NCBI GenBank assembly: GCA_022508245.1
Contig: JAFLVO010000002.1
Span: 1-64,000, forward strand
Length of the DNA stretch: 64,000 bases
Source of the DNA: Clostridiales bacterium
Lineage (GTDB): Bacteria > Bacillota > Clostridia > Christensenellales > Borkfalkiaceae
Reading direction: 5' to 3'
Positions 26,728-36,383 of this stretch are shown one piece after another; the first letter of the stretch is position 1; each line of letters opens with the position of its first letter. The notes beneath the pieces are model-generated. The model saw nothing but the letters and a program-made list of their open reading frames with translations. It searched no databases and was not told where the DNA came from. Position numbers and translations under genes: made by a program.

Positions 26728-27858
26728 TTAACGTAATCTTTTGGTAAAATCCTTCATCATTTCGGAAATTTTTATGTTCTGAGGGCAGACCTTTTCACAA
26801 CTTTTACAGCCGATGCAGGCGGAAGGTAGCTTTTCCTTTGCGTAGGTGGCGAACACCATGGGTGCAATAAAGCCGTCACGCGCAGAGCAGTGTTCGTTGT
26901 ACAGCTTGATAATCTCGGGAATTGCAAGCTCCTTGGGGCAGTGCGTTGTGCAGTAACGGCAAGCCGTGCATGGAAGAGAGTTACTTCTAATTATACTGTC
27001 GGCAATTCCCAAAAGAGCAGTCATTTCCTCTTTATTTAATGGCTTGTCCTCTTTGAAGGTGTTTAAGTTGTCCTCCACCTGCGCCATATCGCTCATGCCC
27101 GATAAAATTACGGTAACTTCGGGCAGACTCTGCAAGAAGCGGAACGCCCACGCGGGTATTCCCTCGTCGGGACGGAGTTTTTTCAAGGTGTCCCCGTACT
27201 CCTTTGCAAGGGTGGCAAGCTTGCCGCCGCGCAGAGGCTCCATTACCCACACGGGGATGTTGTAGCTTTTGAAAAGCTCGTACTTTTCCTTCGCGCCTTG
27301 GAAAGTCCAGTCGAGGTAGTTTATCTGCAACTGACCGAATTCCATATACTTTCCGTATTTTTCGAGGAAACGCTTTAAAACGTCATACTCGCCGTGTCCC
27401 GAAAAGCCGAGGTGTTTTATTCTGCCGTTTTGCTTCTGCTTTATGAGGTAGTCGAAAATGCCGTACTTTTCGTCAAGATAGGCGTCGATATTCTTTTCAC
27501 ACACGTTGTGAAAGAGATAGAAATCGAAATATTCTACCCTGCATTTTTTAAGCTGCTTTTCGAAGATTTCCTCCACCTTGCCCATGTTGTTTAAATCGTA
27601 GCCTGGGAACTTGCTTGCAAGATAAAAGCTCTCGCGCGGATATTTTTCAAGAATTTTGCCGACAACAAGCTCAGACTGCCCGTCGTGATAGCCCCACGCC
27701 GTGTCGTAATAATTTACGCCGTTTGCCATGGCTGTATCAATCATTTTTGCCGCAAACTCCTCGTCTATGTCGGCATAAACACCGTTTTTAGTGGGCAGGC
27801 GCATACAGCCGAAGCCGAGCGCGGAGAGTTTTTTACCTTGAAAATTTCTATATATCAT
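26728..27858 (-). CDS. Aldo/keto reductase with C-terminal 4Fe-4S ferredoxin domain
   Basis: 376 residues. The barrel starts LSALGFGCMRLP; the expected Asp/Tyr pair is in NYYDTAWGYHDG, the Lys in ASKFPGYD and the His in YLFHNVC. After residue about 290 come two ferredoxin-type cysteine clusters, CTACRYCTTHCP and CIGCKSCEKVCP, for two 4Fe-4S clusters. This fused class is common in anaerobes and probably couples an NAD(P)- or ferredoxin-linked carbonyl reduction; the substrate is unknown. It lies 26 bases downstream of the M60 protease gene. Confidence 0.9.
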   Translation of the reverse strand: MIYRNFQGKKLSALGFGCMRLPTKNGVYADIDEEFAAKMIDTAMANGVNYYDTAWGYHDGQSELVVGKILEKYPRESFYLASKFPGYDLNNMGKVEEIFEKQLKKCRVEYFDFYLFHNVCEKNIDAYLDEKYGIFDYLIKQKQNGRIKHLGFSGHGEYDVLKRFLEKYGKYMEFGQLQINYLDWTFQGAKEKYELFKSYNIPVWVMEPLRGGKLATLAKEYGDTLKKLRPDEGIPAWAFRFLQSLPEVTVILSGMSDMAQVEDNLNTFKEDKPLNKEEMTALLGIADSIIRSNSLPCTACRYCTTHCPKELAIPEIIKLYNEHCSARDGFIAPMVFATYAKEKLPSACIGCKSCEKVCPQNIKISEMMKDFTKRLR

Positions 27859-27884
27859 AATAATCTCCTTATCAATATTCTAAA

Positions 27885-30800
27885 TTAAGAGAAAGTAACT
27901 ACCGAGTCAATCGTTGCCACTCCAGTGCATATAAATTCCACGGTGTGTGAACCCGAATTCAGCAAGGGACTGAGGTATGTCAAAAGATATTGTCCGTTGT
28001 CCTCTTTCAATACGAGTGAAGTAACTTCCTTTCCGTCTATTTTTACCTTAAAGTTATTGCCGTACTGCGCCGAGGACATAAAGCCCACTCTCGTTCCCTC
28101 GAACGTAAAGCTCATCGTTGCGCCTGCACTGCCCTTATAGATATGGCCGAAGCTCGACGCCGTCTGCACGCCCTGCCAGCTTCCGCTGTAACTGAATATA
28201 TCTTCGTCGGGTGCAAGCTTATTGCCGCCGTTGACTTCGAACACTCTCCACATTTCAAGTTCGCGGATGATAAGGTAATTACCCATCGATTCGGTAACTT
28301 CTATTTTATAATAGCGCATTAGCGTATCGTCGAAGTCGAGCGTCTGCTGAATTCCCGAACGTGTTAAATCGGTATAGCTTTTAACGAGTTCGTAATTTTC
28401 TCCGTCAAGACTTTTATACAGTTTCAATGCCTTGGGGAATTGAAGGTCGCTTCTGTTCTGACTGTAAATGACCAGACGGTTAGCCGCATACTCTTTGCCG
28501 AGGTCTATCACGAGTGTAAAGGGATTTTCCTCGCTGGGAGCTCTGTTCATATGAAGCTGTTTCTTGTCGCCTGAATCTTTGATACCGTCTATTACGACAG
28601 ACAAGTCGTTGCCGCCCCAACCGTTGTGAAGATAGAGATTTTTGCACTGCTCTTCGACTACCCTCTGTTCGCCGACGCCGAGCTGATGGTTGTCGGTGTA
28701 GTCGTAGCTGTAGGTGCGTTTGTAGAAATAGTCTGTTTCGAAATCGGAGTTCTCGGGGAATTCATAGTCGCTCCGGTATCCGTTTGCGTTGGGTTGCTGA
28801 TTGTTTGCTACTACGGGGGTTTCTACGAACACTTTGAATTCCGCCTCGGTGACGTATTCAAGTCTGTTGCCTTTGTTTATCTGATATTTATTGAGCTCCC
28901 CGTTTAAATGCACCTCTTCAATGGCATAAGTGGTGTCCGAGAATTTGTAGGTCGATACGGTGTACTCGTAGCCGTTTGCTTCTTCGCCGGTAACCGCTTG
29001 CCCGTTTGCGTTGAAATATTCGTTGGTTATGTTGTATTGGAACTTATCCCACTTCTTCATACCGAGGCGGGCAAATGAGCCTCTGTTGTTATCCCAAATG
29101 GCGACAATAAGCACCTCTTTGAAGTATAACCAGCCGCCCGCTTCAAGCTCCACGTCGAAATAACTGTTGGGGTCGTTGGGGCGGAAATAATCGCTTGGAC
29201 CGCGCTGTTCGGTGACGTCCTTGATAGTCGCGCCTAACTGATAATTAACGCCGTCCAGCGAGTAATAGACCGCACAATTCAATCTGCCTGCCAAATATAT
29301 TCTGTACTTGCCCTCTTCCGCCGCGTAAAGCTTTCCTTCCAAAACGTCTATCGTGTTTTCGTGGATGAAATGCTCTTCGGGTGCGTTGGGATATTTTTCT
29401 CTGTTCGCTTCATTGTCGAGATAGAACCAAATTTCGGTGTTGCACTTCTCCATAGGGTGATTTCTTTTGTCGTATTTAGCAGGCTCGTTCGAATAACCCG
29501 CAAAGTTGTTTTCATACGCAGTCTGCGCGTCTGTGTACATATTAGCGGGCTCATAAATATAAGTCGTTCTTTGAAGGGTCATTTTGTTTAGCTCGCTTGA
29601 CATTTCGAATTCAAGCGTCAAATCCACGTCTGCAACTGTAAACTTTTTACCGTTTACGGTGTTGCTTTCGTTGGTAATTTCCAAAGTTACGACAATCTGT
29701 CCCGAACGCGCGTTTGCTGCAACGGTTGCAGGTCTGTAAGTAAGATGCTTGTCGTCTACTTTTGTAACCGTACCGTTTGAGGGATTTGTAAAACTCTTAA
29801 TTCTGTATGTGAAACCGCTTGGAATAACCACGCTGCCGCTTGCATACGAACCTTCTACCACGGTGTAGGGCGAAAGGTCTATATCAAAGGACTCTGAAAC
29901 GGGAATAACGTAGGGCTGCATTGTGATAGAGCTCTTCTTCTCGCCGTTGTACGTATAGCTTCTGCCCGTCTGATAGACAGAAGATACGGGGACGAACATA
30001 GGATAATCGGAGTTGCCGTATTGCGCTGCTTCTTCCTCGGTTACGCCTTGAAGTATCTTCTGGAAATAGTAGGACATATCGTTGTGCGTAACGTCCTGCC
30101 ATGCACGCATATAGCCGAGGTGGTTTTCTTTATATTCGCCCGTCTGCTGCTGTTTTACCTTTGCCTGAATGTAGTTATCGGGACCGAAATTGTGCAGAAG
30201 GGTTGCATACAGCGCAAGTCCCTGCTTTCCGTTGCCGGGATTTTCACCGCGCGAAATTTTGAGAGTGTCGTTCAAAGCCCACGTTGCGCTCGTATAAGTG
30301 TTCCAACCGCTCATTCCCTGCGCGCCGTAGTTGGCAATTCCTCTGTTTGCGGAAATTTTAGTAAACAGAGCATATGAAACGAGAGTCATGCCGTTGTTGG
30401 TGACCTCGCCGCCTCCGCCTACGCCGTAGCCTTGGAAATTGTGGTGATATTCGTGGAAGTTACCCCACGCGCCCGAAGTTACGATTGTGTTGTAGTTGAG
30501 GGAGTTTGCCATCCAGCCCTCGGGGCAGTTTACGGATTGCTGTCCGGGGAATGCAACCGCCGCGCCAGCCGCAACGAAGGGGTCGTACAAAAATACTATG
30601 CCCTGCTTGGAGTTGGTCGTGGTAACGGACGCAACCTTATCCCAAAGCACCGCCGCTTTGTAGATTGCATCGTAGTCATAGTTTGCCGCCTGACGCTTGG
30701 GACCCGAGTGAAGCACTCCGTAGTTCCAAACTTCCAAATCGAAATAGGGAGCCGAGGACAATTTGTTCTCGTTGAACTCTTCTTCGGTCGTATATCCAAG

Positions 30801-32228
30801 AATAAAGTGCGAATAAGCCACGCCGCCCGAAATGGTTGCGGTGAACGTTGCGCCTACGTTCCTTATGTATAAAGGTCCGCCTAAGAACGAGCCTACGTAC
30901 GCGGTATAAGTATCCGTTTCCTCGTCGTAGATTGAGGTATTCTTGTTGACGTTCATCGTGTTGAGCAGTATCGGGAAACGCTGCATCTGGTTTTTTGCCG
31001 CCCAGATGTTGTTCGCCTTGCCGTTGTAGAGCGCCTGACCGATATGGACGGAAAGTCCGCCCGTCGCCTCCATGTCCTTTGCGCTTATGGTTATTTTGAT
31101 AACCTCGCCCGCGGGAGCGTAAACGCCCGTAACGCTGTAACTGTTGTAGCCTCTCGGTCTTAAAGTTACTCTCTTGATTATCGCCTTTTCGCTGTCTGAA
31201 ACGTCGCCGCCGTATAAGCCTGCGGACGCGGTGTGCTTGTAGAGGCGTCTGTGATGACCGCTTTTATCCAAAACGGGCTCGGGTTCGGCTGTCGAACCTT
31301 TATATAAAAATCCGTTTCCGTCCATCCAGGTATAGCCGCCTGCGCCGCCGTTCCAGGTATTTGCCGCAGTAAGATAGCTTGACTCGTATATGAGCGCATT
31401 TCTTGCCGCAACCTGCTCTTCGCCGCCGCCGATTACGGTATTGAGCGCAAAGCCGTACTTGGGATAGACCGAAAGTCCTTCGTCGCGCGTTTTGGAGGGG
31501 ATATTTCTCTCCACCTCGCCTACTACCTCGCTGTGATAGCCGACTTCGGTTATAGATTTAAAGTCCGTGTCGTATTCTTTTGCGGAGGGCAAATCGTCGA
31601 AATAATGCTCTTTGCCTGCGGCAACAAATGCGTATTCACTGCTCGGTCTGATATCACTTCCGAGAAGGTAATTGCCGTTTCCCGGAATAGGAATATTTAC
31701 GTCGCTGAGATTTCCGTCATCGCCTTTGACGGAGTTGCACGAGCTTGTTCCCAAGCCAATGCTTAAAATTATTGCAAAAATTAAAATGAAGGAGAGCGCG
31801 GCGATAGCTATATAGTGCACCTGCTTGTTTTTGATAAACGCCACAGCCTTTGAAAAGAACGAGTCCGAACTGACCGGTTTGGTATTTGACTGCTTTTCTT
31901 CCTTTGCGGGAACCGTGTTTGTCTTTTGAGGCTCGACATCAGCTGTTGTCTTTTTAGCCGTTGTCGCGGATTTGCTTGCTGTCGTTGTATTCTTTGCCTC
32001 GGCAGTTTTCGTCGCGGGCTTCTCGCTTGCCGCTGTTGCAGAGGGTTTTGCCGCCTCCTTGGGTGTCGTAGTTGTTGCAGGTTTTGCCGCCTTTGGCGTT
32101 GCTTTAACAACCGTCGTCTTTGCCGCGGGTTTTTCGCTCTCCGCGGGTTTTACGGTTGCCTTCGGTGTTGTCTTGACAACCACCTTAGCCTTATCGGTTG
32201 TCTTTGTCTCCGTTTTCTTCTCAGCCAT
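27885..32228 (-). CDS. M60-family (enhancin/mucinase-like) metalloprotease, membrane-anchored
   Basis: 1447 residues. Residues 1-125 are a Lys/Thr/Ala/Pro low-complexity tail rich in KTT and AKP units, then one membrane helix at about 138-160, so the tail should be cytoplasmic and the rest outside. The M60 domain (about 330-760) has the zinc motif HEYHH (His592, Glu593, His596) with a downstream candidate ligand Glu608 in GGGGEVTNN. At about 1195-1330 is a discoidin (F5/8 type C) domain, and the last 115 residues look like a further galactose-binding-like fold. M60 proteases cleave O-glycosylated mucin-type proteins. The RBS and ATG at 32228 are clear. Confidence 0.88.
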   Translation of the reverse strand: MAEKKTETKTTDKAKVVVKTTPKATVKPAESEKPAAKTTVVKATPKAAKPATTTTPKEAAKPSATAASEKPATKTAEAKNTTTASKSATTAKKTTADVEPQKTNTVPAKEEKQSNTKPVSSDSFFSKAVAFIKNKQVHYIAIAALSFILIFAIILSIGLGTSSCNSVKGDDGNLSDVNIPIPGNGNYLLGSDIRPSSEYAFVAAGKEHYFDDLPSAKEYDTDFKSITEVGYHSEVVGEVERNIPSKTRDEGLSVYPKYGFALNTVIGGGEEQVAARNALIYESSYLTAANTWNGGAGGYTWMDGNGFLYKGSTAEPEPVLDKSGHHRRLYKHTASAGLYGGDVSDSEKAIIKRVTLRPRGYNSYSVTGVYAPAGEVIKITISAKDMEATGGLSVHIGQALYNGKANNIWAAKNQMQRFPILLNTMNVNKNTSIYDEETDTYTAYVGSFLGGPLYIRNVGATFTATISGGVAYSHFILGYTTEEEFNENKLSSAPYFDLEVWNYGVLHSGPKRQAANYDYDAIYKAAVLWDKVASVTTTNSKQGIVFLYDPFVAAGAAVAFPGQQSVNCPEGWMANSLNYNTIVTSGAWGNFHEYHHNFQGYGVGGGGEVTNNGMTLVSYALFTKISANRGIANYGAQGMSGWNTYTSATWALNDTLKISRGENPGNGKQGLALYATLLHNFGPDNYIQAKVKQQQTGEYKENHLGYMRAWQDVTHNDMSYYFQKILQGVTEEEAAQYGNSDYPMFVPVSSVYQTGRSYTYNGEKKSSITMQPYVIPVSESFDIDLSPYTVVEGSYASGSVVIPSGFTYRIKSFTNPSNGTVTKVDDKHLTYRPATVAANARSGQIVVTLEITNESNTVNGKKFTVADVDLTLEFEMSSELNKMTLQRTTYIYEPANMYTDAQTAYENNFAGYSNEPAKYDKRNHPMEKCNTEIWFYLDNEANREKYPNAPEEHFIHENTIDVLEGKLYAAEEGKYRIYLAGRLNCAVYYSLDGVNYQLGATIKDVTEQRGPSDYFRPNDPNSYFDVELEAGGWLYFKEVLIVAIWDNNRGSFARLGMKKWDKFQYNITNEYFNANGQAVTGEEANGYEYTVSTYKFSDTTYAIEEVHLNGELNKYQINKGNRLEYVTEAEFKVFVETPVVANNQQPNANGYRSDYEFPENSDFETDYFYKRTYSYDYTDNHQLGVGEQRVVEEQCKNLYLHNGWGGNDLSVVIDGIKDSGDKKQLHMNRAPSEENPFTLVIDLGKEYAANRLVIYSQNRSDLQFPKALKLYKSLDGENYELVKSYTDLTRSGIQQTLDFDDTLMRYYKIEVTESMGNYLIIRELEMWRVFEVNGGNKLAPDEDIFSYSGSWQGVQTASSFGHIYKGSAGATMSFTFEGTRVGFMSSAQYGNNFKVKIDGKEVTSLVLKEDNGQYLLTYLSPLLNSGSHTVEFICTGVATIDSVVTFS

Positions 32229-32249
32229 AAATTCTCCTTAATTCAACTC

Positions 32250-33413
32250 TTACCTGTTTATATATTCTTTTACGCCTTTTACAAACCTTTCAAGTCCGTC
32301 ACGAAGCCGCTCGCGGTTGCAGGCGGTGTTCATACGCACGAAGGTTGCGCCGTTTCCCCTATACTGCTTACCGGAGGACAATATAAGCCCCGTTTTCTGC
32401 CTTAAAAACTCACACAGATTATCAGAATTGCCTGTTACCGCACTGCAATCTATCCACACAACATAAGTTGCGTTGGCTTGTATAGCTTTAACCTCCGGCA
32501 GGTGCTTTTCAAGATATTCGTTGACGCACTTACGGTTTTGAGCGAGATATTTTTTGAGCTCTTCGAGCCACTCCTCCCCCTCGTTGAACGCGGCGACCGT
32601 GCCCTCGACTGCAAAGCAGTTGGGTTCGGCGACCTCGTCGCTGTTGAGCCCGCGCACGGTTTTTTCGCGCAAATGTGCGTTAGGCACAACGACTGCGGCA
32701 GACTGCAAGCCCGCGAAATTGAAGGCTTTGCTCGCCGAAATGCAGGTTATGCTGTTTTGCGCACAGTCCTCCGAGACGGACGCAAAGGGGATATATTTAA
32801 ATTCGGGGGCGGTCAAATCGCAGTGAATTTCGTCGGATAGCACCGTTACGCCGTGCTTTTTGCAGAGCGCGCCGACCTTTGCGATTTCATCTTTCGTCCA
32901 GATATTACCGGTGGGGTTGTGGGGGTTACAGAAAATGAGCATAGTTGTCAACGGGTGGGAAAGCACTTCTTCCAAATTTCCGAAATCAATGCCGTACTTG
33001 CCGTCGGAACAGGTAAGCTTGCACTCCGCAACCGTCCTGCCCGCATTCTCGATTGAGTGATAGAAAATATCGAACGCGGGAGTCAATACCGCGACCCTGT
33101 CGCCTAGATTGGTTATCCTTTTTACTATGCAGGAAATTGCGGGAACAATTCCCGTGCAGAACTGCAGCCACGACTTATCTATCGTAAAATTATGGCGGCG
33201 TTTCCACCAGGAAATTATAGCCGCGTACCATTCGTCGGGCACAATTGTATAGCCGAAAACGCCGTGCTTTGCGCGGTTTATGAGAGCTTCCGTTACGCAC
33301 GGTGCGGTTTCAAAGTCCATATCCGCAACCCACATAGGCAGCTCGTTTTCGGCAATATCCCATTTCATTGAGTTGGTGCCCCGCCTTTCGGGATTGAAAT
33401 CGAAATCAAACAT
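32250..33413 (-). CDS. MalY/PatB-type aminotransferase (cystathionine beta-lyase)
   Basis: 387 residues, fold-type I PLP enzyme. The N-terminus FNPERRGTNSMKWD and MWVADMDFETAP are characteristic of MalY/PatB. Asp194 (LSDEIH) should contact the pyridine ring and Lys229 (SASKAFNFAG) carries PLP. Expected activity is beta-elimination from cystathionine or cysteine conjugates. I use ATG 33413, two bases after the DUF3737 stop with AAAGG upstream; a frame opening at 33434 would lie inside that gene. Probably cotranscribed with DUF3737. Confidence 0.88.
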   Translation of the reverse strand: MFDFDFNPERRGTNSMKWDIAENELPMWVADMDFETAPCVTEALINRAKHGVFGYTIVPDEWYAAIISWWKRRHNFTIDKSWLQFCTGIVPAISCIVKRITNLGDRVAVLTPAFDIFYHSIENAGRTVAECKLTCSDGKYGIDFGNLEEVLSHPLTTMLIFCNPHNPTGNIWTKDEIAKVGALCKKHGVTVLSDEIHCDLTAPEFKYIPFASVSEDCAQNSITCISASKAFNFAGLQSAAVVVPNAHLREKTVRGLNSDEVAEPNCFAVEGTVAAFNEGEEWLEELKKYLAQNRKCVNEYLEKHLPEVKAIQANATYVVWIDCSAVTGNSDNLCEFLRQKTGLILSSGKQYRGNGATFVRMNTACNRERLRDGLERFVKGVKEYINR

Positions 33414-33415
33414 AA

Positions 33416-34261
33416 TTACTTGCCTTTTCTGCAAATTATACGCGTTTTTTCGGGGTCTACCTTGTCCTTTTCAATAATCAGCTCGCCGATAAAGTCGGCG
33501 GTTATCCTGCCGCCCGAGGGGTTGAGAACGCTGTCCACCCCGCCGATAATTTCCGCATCCACCGTGGAATACTCGAACGCAAGCGTGGTATTTATAAGCT
33601 TGCAGTTTTTCAAAACGAGGTTTTCTATGTAGCAAAGCCCCTGCAGGCTCTCCAAGGTGCAGTCAATGAACGTCAGGTTTTTGGAGTTCCACCCCAGATA
33701 TTCGCCCTTTATATGCGAGTTGTATACGGTAATATTTTCGGCGTTCCAGAACGCGTCCTTTGTCATTAGCTTTGAGTTGCGGATTTCTATATTCTTTGCT
33801 CCGTCAAAGGCGTAATTGCCCAAAAGCTCGAGGTTGTCTATCTGCATATTTTCGCAGTTCATTGCAAGGTAGTCGCCCTTGGCGGTAAGGTTTTTTATCG
33901 TTACATTCTTGCACCACCAAAGCGTTTCCAGTGCATTGGGCATAGTGATATTTTCAAGCGTTATCCCCGACGCACGGCGGAAGGTCTTGGGCGCCTCTAT
34001 GTTGCAGTCGCGCATAGTTATATTGTGCGTGTACCAGATTCCCGCACGCCCCGTTTCGGTGAGCTTGCAGTTTTCCACCTTTACGTTCCTGCAATACCAA
34101 AGAGGGTACTTCCAGTTAAAGGTGCTCTTAAAAAGCTCTAAGTCCCTGCTCTCTTTTAATGGGGATTCGCCGTCTATAAACAGGCAGTCCTCGATATAGA
34201 GCTCCTTTGACGCAAATAAGCTTCTTTCGCCCGAAAGTTGCTGTCCTTTTATCTTTTCCAT
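33416..34261 (-). CDS. DUF3737 family right-handed beta-helix protein
   Basis: 281 residues made of short repeats of the pattern NITVYNS, KNLTFIDC, ENLVLKNC, as in right-handed beta-helices. The N-terminal LFIDGESPLKES and C-terminal SVLNPSGGRITADFIGELI match DUF3737 proteins as I remember them. No signal peptide; predicted cytoplasmic. Function unknown in the family. It is frequently seen beside MalY-type genes, as here, which is inference from memory. Confidence 0.8.
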   Translation of the reverse strand: MEKIKGQQLSGERSLFASKELYIEDCLFIDGESPLKESRDLELFKSTFNWKYPLWYCRNVKVENCKLTETGRAGIWYTHNITMRDCNIEAPKTFRRASGITLENITMPNALETLWWCKNVTIKNLTAKGDYLAMNCENMQIDNLELLGNYAFDGAKNIEIRNSKLMTKDAFWNAENITVYNSHIKGEYLGWNSKNLTFIDCTLESLQGLCYIENLVLKNCKLINTTLAFEYSTVDAEIIGGVDSVLNPSGGRITADFIGELIIEKDKVDPEKTRIICRKGK

Positions 34262-34302
34262 AAATTATCTCCATAATTTTTTTCTTTTTATGTTATCGGC
34301 AG

Positions 34303-36108
34303 TTACAAACTCTTTTTCATCTGTTCCTCGCGGAACTGTTCTGTGTACAGCTTATAGTATCTTCCCTTTTTCTTTAAAAGCTCCCTGTGTGTGCCCCGCT
34401 CGATAATGTTGCCGTCGTCCACAACGAGTATGGTATCCGCCGAGCGCACGGTTGAAAGTCTGTGCGCAATTACAAAGCAAGTTCTGCCCTGCATTAAGGT
34501 CTGAATTGCGTCCTGTATGAGCTTTTCGGTTATCGTATCCACCGAGGCGGTCGCCTCGTCCAAAATAAAGATTGCGGGGTCTGCAAGAATTGCACGGGCA
34601 AATGATAAAAGCTGTTTTTCGCCCGAGGATAGGTTATTTCCGCCCTCGCCTATAACGCTGTCGTAGCCGTTGTCCAATCTTTCTATTATTCTTCTTGCGT
34701 TTACGCTGTCAATGGCTTTGTCTAGCTCTTCGTCTGTGGCGTTCAGCTTTCCGTAGAGAAGATTTTGCCGTACAGTGCCCGAAAACAGGTGCGGGGTCTG
34801 CAAGACGTAGCCGATATTCGAGTGAAGCCACTGCACCGAGCGTTCGCGCGCATCCCTGCCGTCTATGAGCACTCTGCCCTCGGTCGGCTCGAAGAACCTG
34901 CACACGAGGTTGACAAGGGTCGATTTCCCCGCGCCGGTCTCTCCGACGATTGCAACCGTTTGCCCCCTTTCGACCTTTAAATTGAAGTGCTCGAGTATAT
35001 ATCCGCCTCCGTCGGGATATTTGAAGGTCACGTCGTCGAACTCTATATCCCCTTCAAGCTTTTCCCAGTTTTCGCGCTTTTCGTTGAACGCGTCGCCGTA
35101 TTTTTCCACAACCTCGGGGGTGTCTTTAACGTCGCTTTGCGTTTCCAAAAGATTTGTAAATCTTTCAACGTTGACTTTCATTGCTATCAAATCGGCAATC
35201 TCGTCCACAAGCCACTGTACGGGCTCCATAAGCCCCTGCGCGTAGCTCATAAACACAGACAGCGTTCCTATCATTATTACGCCCTCTATCGTAATTACTC
35301 CGCCGTACCAAAGTACGAGCGCAAGAGCAGCCGACGAGGCAAAGGATATAATATCCACGAACAAAGCGCGCGTTCTTCCGAGTTTTTTGGACTGAGTGCG
35401 CATATCTTGGGTTCGGGAGGAAAATTCTCTGTCGAGCTTTTCCTCAATTGTAAGGGTCTTGCCCGTTTCAACGCCCGTAATACCCTCGTTAAAGCCCGAA
35501 GTTATAGAGGCGTTTATCTCGCGCACCCTTCTGTTAAGACGGGTCATTTTACGCGTGAACAGTGCCGAAAAAATTGCAACGAGGGGCACTATGACTATTA
35601 CGCAGAGCGCAAGCAGGGGGTTCAGAATGAGCATAACTACTATTGCGCCGACGGCGTATGCTATGTGCCACGTGCCCTGATAGATTATCCAGGACATAAC
35701 GGTTGATATGTTGCCCGTGTCGCTCATAAGACGGGAGTGTATTGTGCCCACGCTGTTGGTATTGAAGTAGGAAACGGACAGGGTCTGCAAATGGTTGAAG
35801 CCCGCCGTTCTCATATCGCGCAGTATGTACATTTCGATTCGGCAGCAGTTGAACGAGGCTATGTAGTCGAGTATCATTGCGCTTAATATTACCGCAAGAT
35901 ACAACGCAACAAAGAGCGCAAAGCCGTCCAAGGTCTTTCCCGCAATAAAGGTGTTTATTGCATACCGCTGAAACAGCGGAATTATTATATCTATCGTGCC
36001 GACTAAAAGCGCAGTTATCGACATAACTATAAAAATCGCTCTGTACGGCTTTAGGAAAGGAGACAGCTTTTTGAGACCGAAAAATCTGAGCTTTTTATTA
36101 TCAGTCAT
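34303..36108 (-). CDS. ABC exporter half-transporter, catalytically complete subunit
   Basis: 601 residues: six membrane helices (about 20-320) then an ATPase domain. Walker A GETGAGKST, signature LSSGEKQLL, Walker B with Glu (IFILDEATASVD) and H-loop (FVIAHRLSTV). The signature is LSSGE rather than LSGGQ. With the partner encoded upstream it should form a heterodimeric exporter of the BmrCD/TM287-288 kind. RBS AGGAGGTG is immediately upstream, just outside the inserted repeat element. Substrate (drug, lipid or peptide) unknown. Confidence 0.9.
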   Translation of the reverse strand: MTDNKKLRFFGLKKLSPFLKPYRAIFIVMSITALLVGTIDIIIPLFQRYAINTFIAGKTLDGFALFVALYLAVILSAMILDYIASFNCCRIEMYILRDMRTAGFNHLQTLSVSYFNTNSVGTIHSRLMSDTGNISTVMSWIIYQGTWHIAYAVGAIVVMLILNPLLALCVIVIVPLVAIFSALFTRKMTRLNRRVREINASITSGFNEGITGVETGKTLTIEEKLDREFSSRTQDMRTQSKKLGRTRALFVDIISFASSAALALVLWYGGVITIEGVIMIGTLSVFMSYAQGLMEPVQWLVDEIADLIAMKVNVERFTNLLETQSDVKDTPEVVEKYGDAFNEKRENWEKLEGDIEFDDVTFKYPDGGGYILEHFNLKVERGQTVAIVGETGAGKSTLVNLVCRFFEPTEGRVLIDGRDARERSVQWLHSNIGYVLQTPHLFSGTVRQNLLYGKLNATDEELDKAIDSVNARRIIERLDNGYDSVIGEGGNNLSSGEKQLLSFARAILADPAIFILDEATASVDTITEKLIQDAIQTLMQGRTCFVIAHRLSTVRSADTILVVDDGNIIERGTHRELLKKKGRYYKLYTEQFREEQMKKSL

Positions 36109-36121
36109 GCGCCACCTCCTG

Positions 36122-36383
36122 TAAGTTTATGTGAGCCGAACCCGCAAGGTTTTTGAAATACTTTGTCGTTCGGACTTGCCGTATGTTCGATACGCCTACA
36201 TCCAAACTCCTCGTCTTGCTTTGATTTTATGGCAAAAACTGCTGTGCACCCTAAGTAAGTATATTTTGATGATTTTTGTGCGGATTGCGCGCAGTAATAC
36301 TAGACGTATTTCAAGCGCGAGCCGTGCGGAAAGCGCGAAATATACACCCTTAGGGCTTCGCGCGTTCGGCTCATATAAACTTA
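36122..36383. mobile_element. 262-base inverted-terminal-repeat element between two ABC genes
   Basis: The ends 36122-36145 and 36360-36383 are inverted repeats matching at 22 of 24 positions (TAAGTTTATRTGAGCCGAAC...), each bounded by TA. No coding capacity for a transposase. The inner part nearest the left end (36149-36239) is a degenerate copy, in reverse orientation, of the core found at 61579-61669 and 45937-46058. The right end overlaps the last codons of the upstream ABC gene. MITE-like in size and form; a large structured RNA is the alternative. Confidence 0.6.

Noticed and set aside
31850-32228. Repetitive DNA at the start of the M60 protease gene, considered as a CRISPR-like or satellite array
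   Set aside because: The repeats are short, irregular codon runs encoding Lys/Thr/Ala/Pro and have no spacers of constant length. No CRISPR array was seen anywhere in the window.
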